In this document: piece by piece, positions 1 to 9,338 of the stretch
Position numbering within the stretch: position 1 is the stretch's first letter
Layout: each line of letters starts with the position of its first letter
Assembly: GCF_025452195.1 (NCBI RefSeq)
Contig: NZ_CP104972.1
Location: 310,001-374,000 of the forward strand
Source of the DNA: Phyllobacterium zundukense
Lineage (GTDB): Bacteria > Pseudomonadota > Alphaproteobacteria > Rhizobiales > Rhizobiaceae
Length of the DNA: 64,000 bases
Direction of reading: 5' to 3'
Notes under the pieces: generated by a model
Told to the model about the DNA's origin: nothing
Seen by the model: only the letters and a program-made list of their open reading frames with translations
Databases searched by the model: none
Program-made: the position numbers and the translations under genes

Positions 1-152
1 GTTCATATCAGAAATAAGGGGCTGAGATTTACCGTTATCCGATTGCGTATGCACTGGAGACCCTCGTTTGTTTTTCGCGAAGATGCGACAGCAAACGCGA
101 GGGTGCTTGCAGTAAATTGATGCAGGTGCGGGATCTGATCAGTAAATCATTG

Positions 153-1049
153 CTATGCTTTGCACGGCCAGCTGCCGCGATATGCCACGGGGGTCGTACC
201 CACTTCCCGCCGAAAGGCATTGGAAAAATGGCTTGAACTGGAGAAGCCACATGACAGGGCGATATCGGTGACCGGCATCGAGGAATGGCGCAGAAAGTCC
301 TTTGCCCGCTCGATCCTGCGCCGGATAATAAAGGCATAGGGCGGACAGCCAAGCGTTTGCCTGAACGCCCGGCAAAAGTGCGGAACGCTCAAACCGGCAA
401 GGTCGGCCAGTTGTAAAAGCGACAAGTCAGCCGTGAGGTCGTCGTCAATTCTCTGAATCACCCGGTTAAGGTTCATCGGGGCGAGCCCGCCTTTGCGCAC
501 AGAGGGCCGATATCTTTGCCTGCGCATCAGCTGGGCGAAGATTGTGGCCGTATAGCTCTCCACAAGCATGGCGCTGAGAGGATTGCGGTCACGCATCTCT
601 GCGCCTATCCCGCGCGCTGCGTTGAGGATGATGGGATCCTCGAAGCCGAGATCCGGCGAAAGCGACGGTAGCGCGTCGAGCGGCACCCCGGCAAGAAGCT
701 CTGCCACATGCGCCGGTTTGACCTGGATTGACAGATAGGCCGCTGTCGAGGCGCCGGCTTCCCAACCCCGCCAGCTGCATCCGGCGGGAACAAACAGGAT
801 TGCGCCGGGCTTTCGGGGCACAAACCCGGCGTTCCTGCCATCTATGAAGTATTCACCGCGCTCGGAGTTGCCCTGCACATTGAGAAGGACAACGTGCCGG
901 CTGGAGGTGATCGCCGTCTCCTCCTTGGCAAGCCCGCTGCGCCGGACAAGGTCGGCCTCCACGCGGTGCCAGGTCCTCTGCTCACGGGAGGTTGTCCGGC
1001 AGTCACCGACCTTGAAGGCAGGTTGTGGCCCGGAGATCGTCATGTTCAT
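153..1049 (-). CDS. AraC-family transcriptional regulator
   Basis: A 298-residue regulator. The first ~190 residues form a cupin-like sensor domain of the AraC-binding-like type. The last ~100 residues carry the two helix-turn-helix motifs of AraC/XylS proteins, ending with the family signature around GFSSSSHFSNAFRREVG. It lies head-to-tail behind an XRE gene, and its start codon overlaps that gene's stop in an ATGA, so the two are probably translated together. A paralogue of the same length and layout lies at 4293-5192, so this subfamily is duplicated here. The inducer and targets cannot be read from the sequence. The family assignment is secure. Confidence 0.9.
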   Translation of the reverse strand: MNMTISGPQPAFKVGDCRTTSREQRTWHRVEADLVRRSGLAKEETAITSSRHVVLLNVQGNSERGEYFIDGRNAGFVPRKPGAILFVPAGCSWRGWEAGASTAAYLSIQVKPAHVAELLAGVPLDALPSLSPDLGFEDPIILNAARGIGAEMRDRNPLSAMLVESYTATIFAQLMRRQRYRPSVRKGGLAPMNLNRVIQRIDDDLTADLSLLQLADLAGLSVPHFCRAFRQTLGCPPYAFIIRRRIERAKDFLRHSSMPVTDIALSCGFSSSSHFSNAFRREVGTTPVAYRGSWPCKA

Positions 1050-1618
1050 CCCCGATCCTCATCGGATGCAGAACCCATCCGCCCTGCCCCATATGTGTCC
1101 GGTGCCCCGCTGTGCCCATTCTCAGTCTTCGGCGCATGGCCCCTCTTGTCCCCTTCCAAAGCAGAAAATTCTTCGCCAAGGGCAGCAATGAGCGAGGATA
1201 CGCGGCGGCGCGTGCGGGGAGGCAGCCGCATCACCCCTTCAATCAGCCGCCGCCCCTCACTGCTTGCTATGAATGTGATCCGCTCGTCGACCGGGAGCGA
1301 GGCCACCTCGCCCTCCGGCCTTGCATTGCCCGGCAGCCCTTCAAAGAAACGCCCGACGGGCACGCCGAGGAATGTCGCGATTTCAAACAGCATGGACGCA
1401 CTGATGCGGTTCTTGCCGTTCTCATATTTTTGGAGTTGCTGCGGGCTTACCTGGACAGCGCGGGCAAGCTCGGCCTGCGTTACGTCGGAATGGATGCGCA
1501 CGGCGGCAACCTGACGCCCGACATAAAGATCAGCAGCATGCGGAACCTCGCTCGCGGACGCTTGCGGGTAAAGCGGGTGCGGCCGCCTTTCCGTCAGCTG
1601 GATCTTCCGGTGCTGCAT
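1046..1618 (-). CDS. XRE-family regulator with C-terminal extension
   Basis: A 190-residue protein with a Cro/CI-type helix-turn-helix at about residues 33-90 (motif around TQAELARAVQVSPQQLQKYE). The C-terminal part contains a leucine- and arginine-rich helical segment similar in layout to the XRE gene at 6859-7341. Its stop overlaps the start of the AraC gene downstream (ATGA), which suggests a two-regulator operon. Nothing in the sequence identifies its operator or ligand. The start was taken as the only ATG that keeps the full N-terminal arm; the first ~25 residues look unstructured and a later start is possible. Confidence 0.8.
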   Translation of the reverse strand: MQHRKIQLTERRPHPLYPQASASEVPHAADLYVGRQVAAVRIHSDVTQAELARAVQVSPQQLQKYENGKNRISASMLFEIATFLGVPVGRFFEGLPGNARPEGEVASLPVDERITFIASSEGRRLIEGVMRLPPRTRRRVSSLIAALGEEFSALEGDKRGHAPKTENGHSGAPDTYGAGRMGSASDEDRG

Positions 1619-2105
1619 CTGTCACTCCCCGTAAAATGAAAGTCTCGCCGTACGTCCCGACTGAACCTTCGAATGATCCGCGGATCGGCAACTGAGCAAG
1701 AGGGTCTCGGCATCGAGGTCGACGGCCCATACCAAATCGGGTGACGGCACTTTGCGCTCGATGCTCACTATGCCCCGTTGATAACTGCCGTGTCCGGACC
1801 ATCTTCCGCGAGGTGCTGGGCAATGCATTTGGCAAGACGGCGCGGTCGCAAGTCGGCGGGCAATTCCCGTAAGATAACGGTCATTCTCCATCGGATCCGG
1901 GTGTATGGGGCCGAATGGTCGAAAGAACACCTCAGCCATCGCATTATGGATTCCGCTCGCGCGTCCAATCCCTACTAATTTGCGGCGGCTGAGTGCCGAC
2001 CGCGAAGAGAAGGATGAACCCAAGCCGAGTCGTCTTTGCCCAAACTCAACCACCAAACTGGTCCTCCAGACTCCGTCGTTTGTCGAGAATACTCCGTGGT
2101 TAAAT
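1619..2105. other. Intergenic region, no gene recognised
   Basis: Both strands were read. Open frames exist but none has a ribosome binding site, a recognisable domain or a plausible composition. The region separates the leftward XRE/AraC pair from the rightward small XRE gene and probably holds the promoters of both. Confidence 0.5.
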
Positions 2106-2118
2106 ACTCTTCAAGAGT
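2106..2118. promoter_or_regulatory. Inverted repeat upstream of small XRE gene
   Basis: ACTCTT-C-AAGAGT is a perfect 6-bp dyad with a 1-base spacer, centred about 20 bases before the ATG at 2133. Small XRE proteins of the controller type commonly bind such dyads in front of their own gene. The operator role is inferred from position only. Confidence 0.4.
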
Positions 2119-2132
2119 CTGCTCTCGTGGTT

Positions 2133-2381
2133 ATGGAAATCCGAGAGATATTTGCGCGCAACCTGAGAACTCTGCGACAGGCGAAAGACCTGTCCCAGGA
2201 AGAGCTTGCGCACCGGGCGGGCATCGATCGCACCTATATCAGTGCTTTGGAGCGCAACGTGTATAACGCCAGCATCGATGTGGTGGACCGGCTGGCTGAG
2301 GCCCTAGGCGTGGAAGCAGCGGAACTACTAAAGCGGTCCGTTCGGGATTTGCAGGGAACAAAGCCGAAGCTTGACGAATAG
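2133..2381 (+). CDS. Small XRE-family regulator, controller-like
   Basis: An 82-residue protein that is almost entirely one Cro/CI helix-turn-helix domain (motif around SQEELAHRAGIDRTYISALE). Its size and sequence type resemble restriction-modification controller proteins, but no restriction or methylase gene lies nearby, so that role is not supported. The open frame extends upstream to 1905. The ATG at 2133 is preferred because the domain begins directly after it and the extra upstream residues look non-coding; a GTG at 2127 is an alternative. The dyad at 2106-2118 may be an autoregulatory site. Confidence 0.75.
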   Translation: MEIREIFARNLRTLRQAKDLSQEELAHRAGIDRTYISALERNVYNASIDVVDRLAEALGVEAAELLKRSVRDLQGTKPKLDE

Positions 2382-2670
2382 GGAACCAATAACACCAAAG
2401 ATTTTTATGACGCTGGCTCGTAGCAACGTGGCGGTGTACTACGGTGCAGCAAATATTGTCGCCCGGAACGACCGAAAATATACTCCGAGGAGTTAAGGGC
2501 GACTTCAGGATCGTTGCAACAACCCACCTGACGGTGGGTTCAATCCTGCATACCTTCGATGTTCAAGATCCGCGAATTGAAACGACGCCGCGACTTCGTG
2601 ATACGTTGTGCAACGTTGCACGAATCATCTGACTCCCCAGGCGGAGCCATCGGCAAGATTCCAGCACACA

Positions 2671-2901
2671 TCATCTCCTGGATGCAGTCATAGGCGCCGG
2701 ATCAGAGCGAGTTCGGGCAGGCGCTGCGGCAAAGGCGGACTGCGGCAAAATCACCGAGCAGAGGGCATCCGTCGAGATCTTGCCCGAACGGTTGGCGGCC
2801 ATGACGGTTGCGAAATCTGACTGGACGGCATTGCGGCTGCCGATGACGCGCGTTTCTCGGTTGTGGAATTCCGCGTCGTCGAAACGGATATGATCCTTCA
2901 C
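2671..2901 (-). pseudogene. C-terminal fragment of zinc-type alcohol dehydrogenase family gene
   Basis: Read leftward from 2901, the frame matches the C-terminal part of zinc-containing dehydrogenases of the idonate/galactonate type (stretches RFDDAEFHNRETRVIGSRNA and SGKISTDAL, the usual second half of the nucleotide-binding domain). The catalytic zinc site and the first two thirds of the protein are absent. Near 2715 the match moves to another frame, so the piece is also frameshifted. It is a remnant left by deletion. The assignment rests on recognised sequence character, not on a search. Confidence 0.55.
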
Positions 2902-2991
2902 GCGACACTGACGAGCACATAGCTGCCGCCATGCGCGGGAAAGGACTAATTGTTTGTGGCCGTCCCGGCGTTGAAAGGGCCGTTTCGGCAT

Positions 2992-4179
2992 TCAGCCCTT
3001 GTTGCGCCAATCGACACGAAAAACGATGAGCGCGATTATGCTCACAGCCAGGATCCCCGCAAATACCAGGAATATTGTGGAGGGACTCATCTTACCGGAA
3101 ACGACCGCCCCCATTCCAAGAAGGACCAAACCGAGCAACATCCCGGTACAATGCAAAGCGCCTTTTGCCCGCCCCAAGGTCGATCGTGGAACGCTCGATT
3201 GAAGTGTCACCTCAACGGCAACCCTGCCCAGATTATAGAGTACGCCAAGTACAGCAAACGCGAGTAGCGCCCACGGCAAATCCACCATTTTCAAAGCTGC
3301 AAACGATAAAGCGGTAAGGGCGAGGATTATCAATTGCAAGATCGGAACGTCTATGGTCCGGACCAGCGGTATAAGAAGTATAGCACCCAGAATGGAACCA
3401 GCGGACCAAGCGCTTTCAAGCTGTCCAAAATCTATTGCGCTGCCTTCAAGTTCTTCAAACACGAAGCTCGGGCCAATAACGCTTACCAACATGCCGCCGA
3501 GGTACAGAAGTGCGTAAATGGCGCCGAGTCGGCACAGATGGCGGTCGATAAGCAGTTCCGATTCGGTTGTATTTCGTGCATCCTGAAGGGAGAGCGGTTC
3601 TCGCCGGACGAGACACATGCAGCATACGGATATCGCAAAAGCCGCGGCAATTGCTGCGAGCGTAAACGTCGGGGTGCAGACGTAGAGCAAGACACCAGTG
3701 AGCGCTGCTGCCACCAAACTTCCTAATTGCGTCAAGAAGCTCGCGATGCAGTTTGCTGTCGACAGGGGAAAACCAGCGCCAACGGATGGTATCATTGACT
3801 GAGACGCCGTAAGTGCAATCCGGTCGAATGCCGCGAACGGAATTGTCGACAGCCAGATCGCCCAACGCAAATCAGTAGCAATCATGATTGCCCCCAGAGC
3901 CAACGCGGCTAAGAAGCGAACGAAGTCGGCTATCAAACAGAGAGCGCGTCGATCGTAGCGATCAGACATCCATCCTGCGAGCGGGCTCGCGATCAGTTCC
4001 GCCATGCTAAAAGATGCGAAAAACACCGCCACGGCTGATACGCCGTATCCCGAAACAACGAGAATCCAGGCGCAAGCAAAGTTGTACGCGTTGCGCCCTA
4101 CGGCCGAAGCAAACGCGCTCGCGAGATACCAGTTGAACGAACGCGATCCATGGTCTGCGACGGAACAGGATCGGGGCAT
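2992..4179 (-). CDS. MFS transporter
   Basis: A 395-residue integral membrane protein with about 12 hydrophobic segments and the MFS loop 2-3 motif (GWMSDRYDRR, about residues 74-83). This is the layout of a drug or metabolite exporter of the major facilitator superfamily, driven by an ion gradient across the inner membrane. It lies 113 bases downstream of an AraC gene on the same strand, so that regulator may control it. The length is normal for the family and no break is visible. The substrate cannot be predicted. Confidence 0.85.
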   Translation of the reverse strand: MPRSCSVADHGSRSFNWYLASAFASAVGRNAYNFACAWILVVSGYGVSAVAVFFASFSMAELIASPLAGWMSDRYDRRALCLIADFVRFLAALALGAIMIATDLRWAIWLSTIPFAAFDRIALTASQSMIPSVGAGFPLSTANCIASFLTQLGSLVAAALTGVLLYVCTPTFTLAAIAAAFAISVCCMCLVRREPLSLQDARNTTESELLIDRHLCRLGAIYALLYLGGMLVSVIGPSFVFEELEGSAIDFGQLESAWSAGSILGAILLIPLVRTIDVPILQLIILALTALSFAALKMVDLPWALLAFAVLGVLYNLGRVAVEVTLQSSVPRSTLGRAKGALHCTGMLLGLVLLGMGAVVSGKMSPSTIFLVFAGILAVSIIALIVFRVDWRNKG

Positions 4180-4292
4180 TTTGGCAGCTTTCGGAAATGG
4201 CTATGCAAGTATCAACGGCAATTTCCGACCGTCATGCTTTCTGATTTGTGCCGGACTTTCAAAATCGTGCCAAAAAATCTTGGACATGCGCA

Positions 4293-5192
4293 TCAACTGC
4301 GCCACCGGCGGCGGAACTCCGACGGGCCGGTGCCTAAGGCTTGTTTGAAGGCAACGGTGAAGTGACTTGAACTCGAAAATCCGCATCCCAGCGCAATGTC
4401 GGTCGCCGAAAGATCGGTAGTACGAAGGAGATCGGCTGCGCGTTTCAACCGATGTTCTGCAACGTATGAATGAGGCGTTTTGCCTGTAGATTGCTTGAAC
4501 GCGCGAAAAAAGTGCCGTCGACTTACGCCAATTTCTCGAACAAGCTCCTCCAGGCTCGGCGGGTTCGCCGGTCGGCTCTCGATGATGGCGTTTATACGCT
4601 TGAGATTGAGCGGTGAGAGACCACCTTTGGCTGGCTCCAAACCAACGCCATTGAGTCTGAGTAACTGTACGAACAGTTGGACGGCTTGGCTTTCAGCCAT
4701 GGTAACACTGATTGGATCGGGATTATTGAGCTCCGCCGCGATCCTTTGAAGTGAGTCCTCGATCATGTTGTCGCGAAACCCGATGGCCGGCTTCAACCCC
4801 GTTAGATGCTTGGAACCGAGGGCTTCCTCAATGAACGTGGTATCGACGGAGACGAATAAATACGACCCGGTGGCGTCTCCCTCGTCCCATCCGCTCCATT
4901 CACAGTGAGCAGGTACGAAAACGACGGAGCCCGGACGGCGGGGGGTGAAACCAACGGAACGGCCCTCAACGAAATCCTCACCAGACCGTGCCCCGCCTTT
5001 TAGGTTAATCAGAAACGAGTGCTGGTCAGGCGCAATGCGCGTCTCCTGACGTGCCAACCCCGTTCTCTTAACGATGTGCGCTCGAACCATACCCCAGTTA
5101 ATATGTTGATGGACGAGGGTGCTGTGATCCGATCGACGGACCTCATCAGGTTGAAAGTCATATGTCTCCGTCAAAGAGGCAATCCCATCCAA
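4293..5192 (-). CDS. AraC-family transcriptional regulator (paralogue)
   Basis: A 299-residue protein paralogous to the one at 153-1049: same cupin-like sensor domain and the same C-terminal double helix-turn-helix with the ending FSSSSHFTVAFKQALGTGPSEFRR. It is followed on the same strand by the MFS transporter and faces the methyltransferase-like gene across ~240 bases, the usual position for a regulator of either. A sensor-domain stretch (VGFTPRRPGSVVFVPAHC) matches its paralogue closely, so both may sense similar ligands. Confidence 0.9.
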   Translation of the reverse strand: MDGIASLTETYDFQPDEVRRSDHSTLVHQHINWGMVRAHIVKRTGLARQETRIAPDQHSFLINLKGGARSGEDFVEGRSVGFTPRRPGSVVFVPAHCEWSGWDEGDATGSYLFVSVDTTFIEEALGSKHLTGLKPAIGFRDNMIEDSLQRIAAELNNPDPISVTMAESQAVQLFVQLLRLNGVGLEPAKGGLSPLNLKRINAIIESRPANPPSLEELVREIGVSRRHFFRAFKQSTGKTPHSYVAEHRLKRAADLLRTTDLSATDIALGCGFSSSSHFTVAFKQALGTGPSEFRRRWRS

Positions 5193-5435
5193 GTTAACTA
5201 GTCACAACGAGTTATAGATGAATCTTGGGTTGCCAAACAATCCGCGATCAACCCACGGTTGGTCGATGATGGCACTTTCATGAAAAAACGGCATGGCGGT
5301 GAAAGCGCGTTATCGAGCAGCCGTCTACCTACTATCGGACGACGCGCTGGCGGCAGATCGGCACTAGACTGCGGAATACCCTCTTACAGTCCGGCGGCAT
5401 CATATCTTGAAGTGCAATCATGGAGGTGTACTACG

Positions 5436-6425
5436 ATGCCAGCTTTCACGGACTTTATCGCAGAATGTGACCGCGGCCCGCGTTTGAACAAACTCGCCGG
5501 ATTCTTTGTGGAGACCGCGGCCGGCAAGGGTGGAATGCCTATTCGCAAACCCGCCGTCGATACGCGGCTTTTGCCATATGACACACTTCTCCATCGCTTC
5601 GTCGAACTACACTCACGCCGCCAGGGTTTCTTCGACCAACACTATCACAGCAGTATTCCGTACCGCCTGGAGGAGGAATGCCGCATGGCACATGCGCTCC
5701 TGCGATACAGCCAACTGAACACGAATGATGTGTTGCTCTACAGTCTTGGCACTGCGGAAGGCACGATGGCGCGTACGCTGTCTGAGCTGAGCCGGGGGAA
5801 TATCCGATCCTTGTCTTGCAGCCCGAACGAGGAGAACTACAAGTGCTTTATGGCTTTTGGTGAGCCCACTTACGCCAGCTTTTTCCTCGGTCCCTTTCAT
5901 CGGTTGACCAAGGAGCACCTCCGTTCCGACAAAAAGCTTGAACCGTTTTCGGAAGGGTTCGACTTCATCCTGGAAGACACCACGTTTCAGATGTACTCAC
6001 CCAATCGGCAAAAGCAGATCGAGTTTGTCGCTCAACATCTCAAGGCTGACGGCATCCTCTTGCTCTTGGAGAAGTTCCGGGCCGTTGATCCCGGAGACTA
6101 CCAGGGACGTGAATCTCAAAAGGATTTTGGCTTCAAGACCCATTACTTCGGCTCCAAGGAGATAGCGAGGAAGACGAAGCTCGTGCTCACAACAATGCAC
6201 GACGGCCAAGTTACCTTGGCAGAGATGGCGAGCGCCATATACGCACAATTTAGCCACTGCATCGTCACATGGAACAGCGGAAACTTCTATGGTCTGGCGG
6301 CCAGCAACAGCAGGGAGAATCTTCGGCGTTATCTATCATTGATGGTTTATCCTGCGATACCTCTCGAATACGTCTATGAGCCGGAGCCTTACACCGACCT
6401 TGCGAGGTGGGTGAGAACCCGATGA
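5436..6425 (+). CDS. SAM-dependent methyltransferase-like protein
   Basis: A 329-residue protein if it starts at the ATG at 5436, which is preceded by a strong GGAGGTG at a spacing of 7. The frame is open upstream to 5259 but that part has no ribosome binding site. The middle part contains a class I methyltransferase-like motif I (VLLYSLGTAEGTMARTL, about residues 104-120) followed by alternating strands and helices. The product could be an unusual methyltransferase or a related Rossmann-fold enzyme. It is divergent from the AraC/MFS pair and followed by a small unknown gene, so these four may form one function. The substrate is unknown. Confidence 0.6.
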   Translation: MPAFTDFIAECDRGPRLNKLAGFFVETAAGKGGMPIRKPAVDTRLLPYDTLLHRFVELHSRRQGFFDQHYHSSIPYRLEEECRMAHALLRYSQLNTNDVLLYSLGTAEGTMARTLSELSRGNIRSLSCSPNEENYKCFMAFGEPTYASFFLGPFHRLTKEHLRSDKKLEPFSEGFDFILEDTTFQMYSPNRQKQIEFVAQHLKADGILLLLEKFRAVDPGDYQGRESQKDFGFKTHYFGSKEIARKTKLVLTTMHDGQVTLAEMASAIYAQFSHCIVTWNSGNFYGLAASNSRENLRRYLSLMVYPAIPLEYVYEPEPYTDLARWVRTR

Positions 6426-6498
6426 TCAGGCCCCCTCGGTTTGAACCCTATCCATCATTCTGATCATAGCAGTCACATGCTTGAGTAGGGAAACAGGC

Positions 6499-6834
6499 AT
6501 GCAGTCGATATCCCGCAACGACTCGGCAAGAATATTAGAAAAGTGCATGGACCAGGAGCTTTGGGCAATTTTGGATCGGCATGCTCGTCTATCGACATCT
6601 ATTCAAGCGTTTCAAACGAAAGTGCCCGCAGCAAGCGAGGCAAGACACATCCTCGCGATAAAAATCCTTGAAGAACAGTTCCTCCTCAAGCAGCTGATTG
6701 ACATCCGCCCGTCTACAAACCACGGAGCCCAATCGAAATTGATATACCTTAGTCTAATGCTGGCAAAGACCCGAACCTCCATGAATGAAAGTACCATGGC
6801 GCGAGTCATGAGATCGGTGGAACGTTTTCTTTAA
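6499..6834 (+). CDS. Hypothetical helical protein
   Basis: A 111-residue, mainly helical protein without recognised domain. The ATG at 6499 has a GGGA about 9 bases upstream; a TTG at 6481 is an alternative start. It follows the methyltransferase-like gene by 73 bases on the same strand and could be its partner. It has no signal peptide and no membrane segment. I do not recognise the family. Confidence 0.5.
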   Translation: MQSISRNDSARILEKCMDQELWAILDRHARLSTSIQAFQTKVPAASEARHILAIKILEEQFLLKQLIDIRPSTNHGAQSKLIYLSLMLAKTRTSMNESTMARVMRSVERFL

Positions 6835-6858
6835 CGGTAACGCTGCGAACCGCCTCGC

Positions 6859-7341
6859 CTAAGTCTCGTCCACCTTTGCCTGGAGAACTGCAACAGTCTC
6901 AAGCAGCGTTGTGACGGAAGCCATAGTTTCTGCAGGAAGATCCTCCAGCAATTTCATTATCCGGAATCTGCGTTCAGCTTCCACTTCCGACTTACCCCAC
7001 AAGTGAGGTGCCGTGCTGAACAGCATGGAAAGTGGTGATGCGCCGAGGACTTCGCTGAGGTGGATCAGTCGGCTGACGGTCATTTTAGATGAGTTTCGTT
7101 CATAGCGTCCGTACACCTGCTCGCTCAGTCCGACGAGTATCGCTATGTCCGCCCTGCTAAGACCTTGTTTTTGACGACAGCGCCGCAGTGCTTCGCCGAG
7201 CCTGTCATCCAGTTCTCCAAATGTCGCGATACCGTCGAAACCTGGTCTTCTGTAAACCGGTTTTTCATTGTCGGGATCAGTGGTTTGCACCAGTTCCAAT
7301 TCCGCGATGTGCTCTTTCAAATCCTTAGTCATTTCCCCCAA
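6859..7341 (-). CDS. XRE-family regulator
   Basis: A 160-residue protein with a helix-turn-helix at about residues 48-105 (motif around SRADIAILVGLSEQVYGRYE) and a helical C-terminal tail with leucine repeats that may dimerise. The overall plan is like the XRE protein at 1046-1618. Two ATGs (7341 and 7332) are possible starts. It converges with the small gene at 6499-6834 with only 24 bases between them. A dyad at 7413-7428 lies in its upstream region and could be its operator. Confidence 0.8.
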   Translation of the reverse strand: MGEMTKDLKEHIAELELVQTTDPDNEKPVYRRPGFDGIATFGELDDRLGEALRRCRQKQGLSRADIAILVGLSEQVYGRYERNSSKMTVSRLIHLSEVLGASPLSMLFSTAPHLWGKSEVEAERRFRIMKLLEDLPAETMASVTTLLETVAVLQAKVDET

Positions 7342-7412
7342 TCACCAAAACGTTGCGCTGATGTCATACATCACGACGCCGCCCAAATGCTATGCATTTC
7401 ATTCAAATAGGC

Positions 7413-7428
7413 GCTATCGATCACGATA
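7413..7428. promoter_or_regulatory. Dyad upstream of XRE gene
   Basis: CTATCG-ATCA-CGATAG is a perfect 6-bp inverted repeat about 72-87 bases upstream of the XRE start at 7341. An operator role is inferred from position. Confidence 0.3.
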
Positions 7429-7451
7429 GGTTTAGCGGTCGGCATCACCTG

Positions 7452-7997
7452 TCATTTTCGCAAGTTGAACCAGAACCGGGTGAGTTGACCTGATATGTCC
7501 TCCTTCATATCGAAATAATACGGATCGCGCCGCAATGGCCTCTGCATGAATTCAGTGAAGGCGCAGGAACGACCATCTGAGAAGACCCGCGTCACACCGT
7601 CGTCGGAGGCCACCGTTCGGCTACCCGAGTATCGCGACGAACGATCGCCGGGCCGGCACGTCGTTTGGCGGCGCATGCACTGGGGCAGTTTCCCGGAGGC
7701 TTCATGGCGGACACTGTCACCGGCAATCGGCTGCCAGCCTTCCGGGCACTCTGCGTATCGTTCATATCCGGGCTTACCGGTGCCGGCTCCCTGGCAAATC
7801 GGCCACGAGAACCCCGGCCTCTTCATGGCCGTGATCAGTTTCTACATCGGTGGGCGGCAGCTTGCGAGGTCCTGCCAGGACGGGTTGGAAGACGCAGCGC
7901 ACAAAAGGACTTCACAACCCCAATCGCTGGCTTGCGAGGGCGAAGTAAAACAAAGCGCAAATGGGAGTGCGAGCATTGATGCAAGGATAAATTTCAC
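7452..7997 (-). pseudogene. Secreted hypothetical protein interrupted by an in-frame TAG
   Basis: The frame starts with GTG at 7995-7997 behind a GGGGGA sequence, encodes a signal peptide (hydrophobic core ASMLALPFALCF, cut near SQA) and a cysteine-containing mature part (DWGCEVLLCAAS). It then meets TAG at 7842-7844 and continues in the same frame with a conserved-looking stretch (KRPGFSWPICQGAG) to 7452. Without the TAG it would be 181 residues. Proteins of this character are common in conjugation-related blocks of rhizobia, but I cannot name a function. Either a nonsense mutation has broken it, or a second protein restarts at the ATG at 7824-7826. Confidence 0.6.
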
Positions 7998-8032
7998 GGA
8001 AAATGTCCCCCTGAAACCTGTTGTTGAAGGGC

Positions 8033-8698
8033 CTACCGGTCTCGGCGGCTTGGTTGACGGCGTGCATCGGCGAACGGAGGCGTGATCTCGCTTTGGCGCT
8101 CGGAAAGCAGGTTGGTGTCGGCAAGTGGTTTGCGTCCGAGCGTCCTGTCCACTGCCTTTTGACGCCACTCCGTCATGTCGAGGACGTACGTTGCCCACAT
8201 CCCATAACGCGCGCCGATTGCGCGTCGCTGCGTTGCGAAATAGCGAGGGTTGCTTGGAAAGGCTGGGGTCAATCGCGCCAAACCAACCCGCAGCATTTCA
8301 TCGGCGAGATCCATGTCACCGGCATGACAAATTCCGCTCAGGTCATTGGGGTCGGGAACGGGCACTATTCGACAGGTAACCGCGCTGCTACCAATGCTCC
8401 GCTTTAACCAAGCTTTGGCGAGAGCACCGCAAGGCACCGGGGACAGAAATCTGCTATTGTCGTTCGGCTCCGGATCAAAGCCCCATTGCGGCAGCTCGCA
8501 ACTGTCGATTTGGTTCAATCTTACGAGAATACGCCGGTTGACGAACCACAATGTTCGTCCGTCTACGACTGCCACGCGGCCGGTAATTTTGTAAAGGCCG
8601 ACCGTTTGGATCTGGACCAAGCCAGTGGGCAAGTCAGCTGATCTGCCGTTGCCCGATCCAAAGATCAAAGCCAAAGCAAGTGCGAGGATCCGGATCAT
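8033..8698 (-). CDS. Secreted staphylococcal-nuclease-like protein
   Basis: A 221-residue protein with an N-terminal signal peptide (LALALALIFGSGNG, residues 4-17). The part from about residue 35 to 165 has the layout of thermonuclease-like (SNase) domains: GRVAVVDGRTLWFVNRRILVRLNQIDSCELPQ followed later by DMDLADEMLRVGLARL and YFATQRRAIGARYGMW. Some catalytic residues of the classical family are not obvious, so activity is uncertain. It lies just upstream of the interrupted secreted gene on the same strand and within a plasmid-type block where such nuclease-like genes are frequent. Confidence 0.65.
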   Translation of the reverse strand: MIRILALALALIFGSGNGRSADLPTGLVQIQTVGLYKITGRVAVVDGRTLWFVNRRILVRLNQIDSCELPQWGFDPEPNDNSRFLSPVPCGALAKAWLKRSIGSSAVTCRIVPVPDPNDLSGICHAGDMDLADEMLRVGLARLTPAFPSNPRYFATQRRAIGARYGMWATYVLDMTEWRQKAVDRTLGRKPLADTNLLSERQSEITPPFADARRQPSRRDR

Positions 8699-9338
8699 TG
8701 GACGCTCCTTGAATCCTTTGTCATCCTGCTGAGGCTCATTGCTGTGTGCTGGAGGCTCCTGAACTGCCGGGCGCCCTGCTCCGCAATAGCATCAGGCATA
8801 TGCACCGCGAGACAATCGAGCCGCAGGCTGAAGAAAACGCGCTGTGCCCCTGCCAAGCGCCGCCAGTGCCGTGGTGGTCCCCAGGAGGGTTCCGGCAACG
8901 ATCCCGAAATACTTGGCAGGTGCTGAACAATGATGAATGAATTTATCATTGGCCTCGCACCCTTGGGTCCCCCCACATGCCAAAGCCACCGCGACCAATT
9001 TTTTCCGCCTCCGCAAGATCGGGCCGCATCAGAGCGCCATCCGGCTTTTTTGCCAGGCGGAGCGCACCCAACGCATAGCGTCTGGGAAAAAGCGTTATCG
9101 CAACTGAGGCGGTTTGCAAGGACGATGAGCCGGAAGCCGACGAGTTCGGCATATAACATCAGGTTGGATGTTATGATGTGATCTCCATTATCTAGATGAC
9201 GGAGATCGGCAACTCCTTGGCAAAGTAGGGGTCAAGGACCGCGAAGCGGCTTGCAAGCGGGGGAGACCGAGCCGTCCCGCGGCCCCAAGGAGCACGCGAC
9301 GATTTCCGACGAAGTCGCACACGGTCTTGCAACGATCG
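8699..9338. other. Region without a firm gene
   Basis: Several short overlapping frames are present on the minus strand. One of them (8792-9016) has a membrane-like segment, but none has a good ribosome binding site or a recognised domain. It may hold broken remains of plasmid genes. Confidence 0.4.

Noticed and set aside
1622..2056. 144-codon minus-strand frame
   Set aside because: Serine/arginine-rich random composition, no ribosome site, no recognised motif.
2133..2381. Controller gene of a restriction-modification system
   Set aside because: The protein fits the type, but neither a nuclease nor a methylase gene of such a system is in the window.
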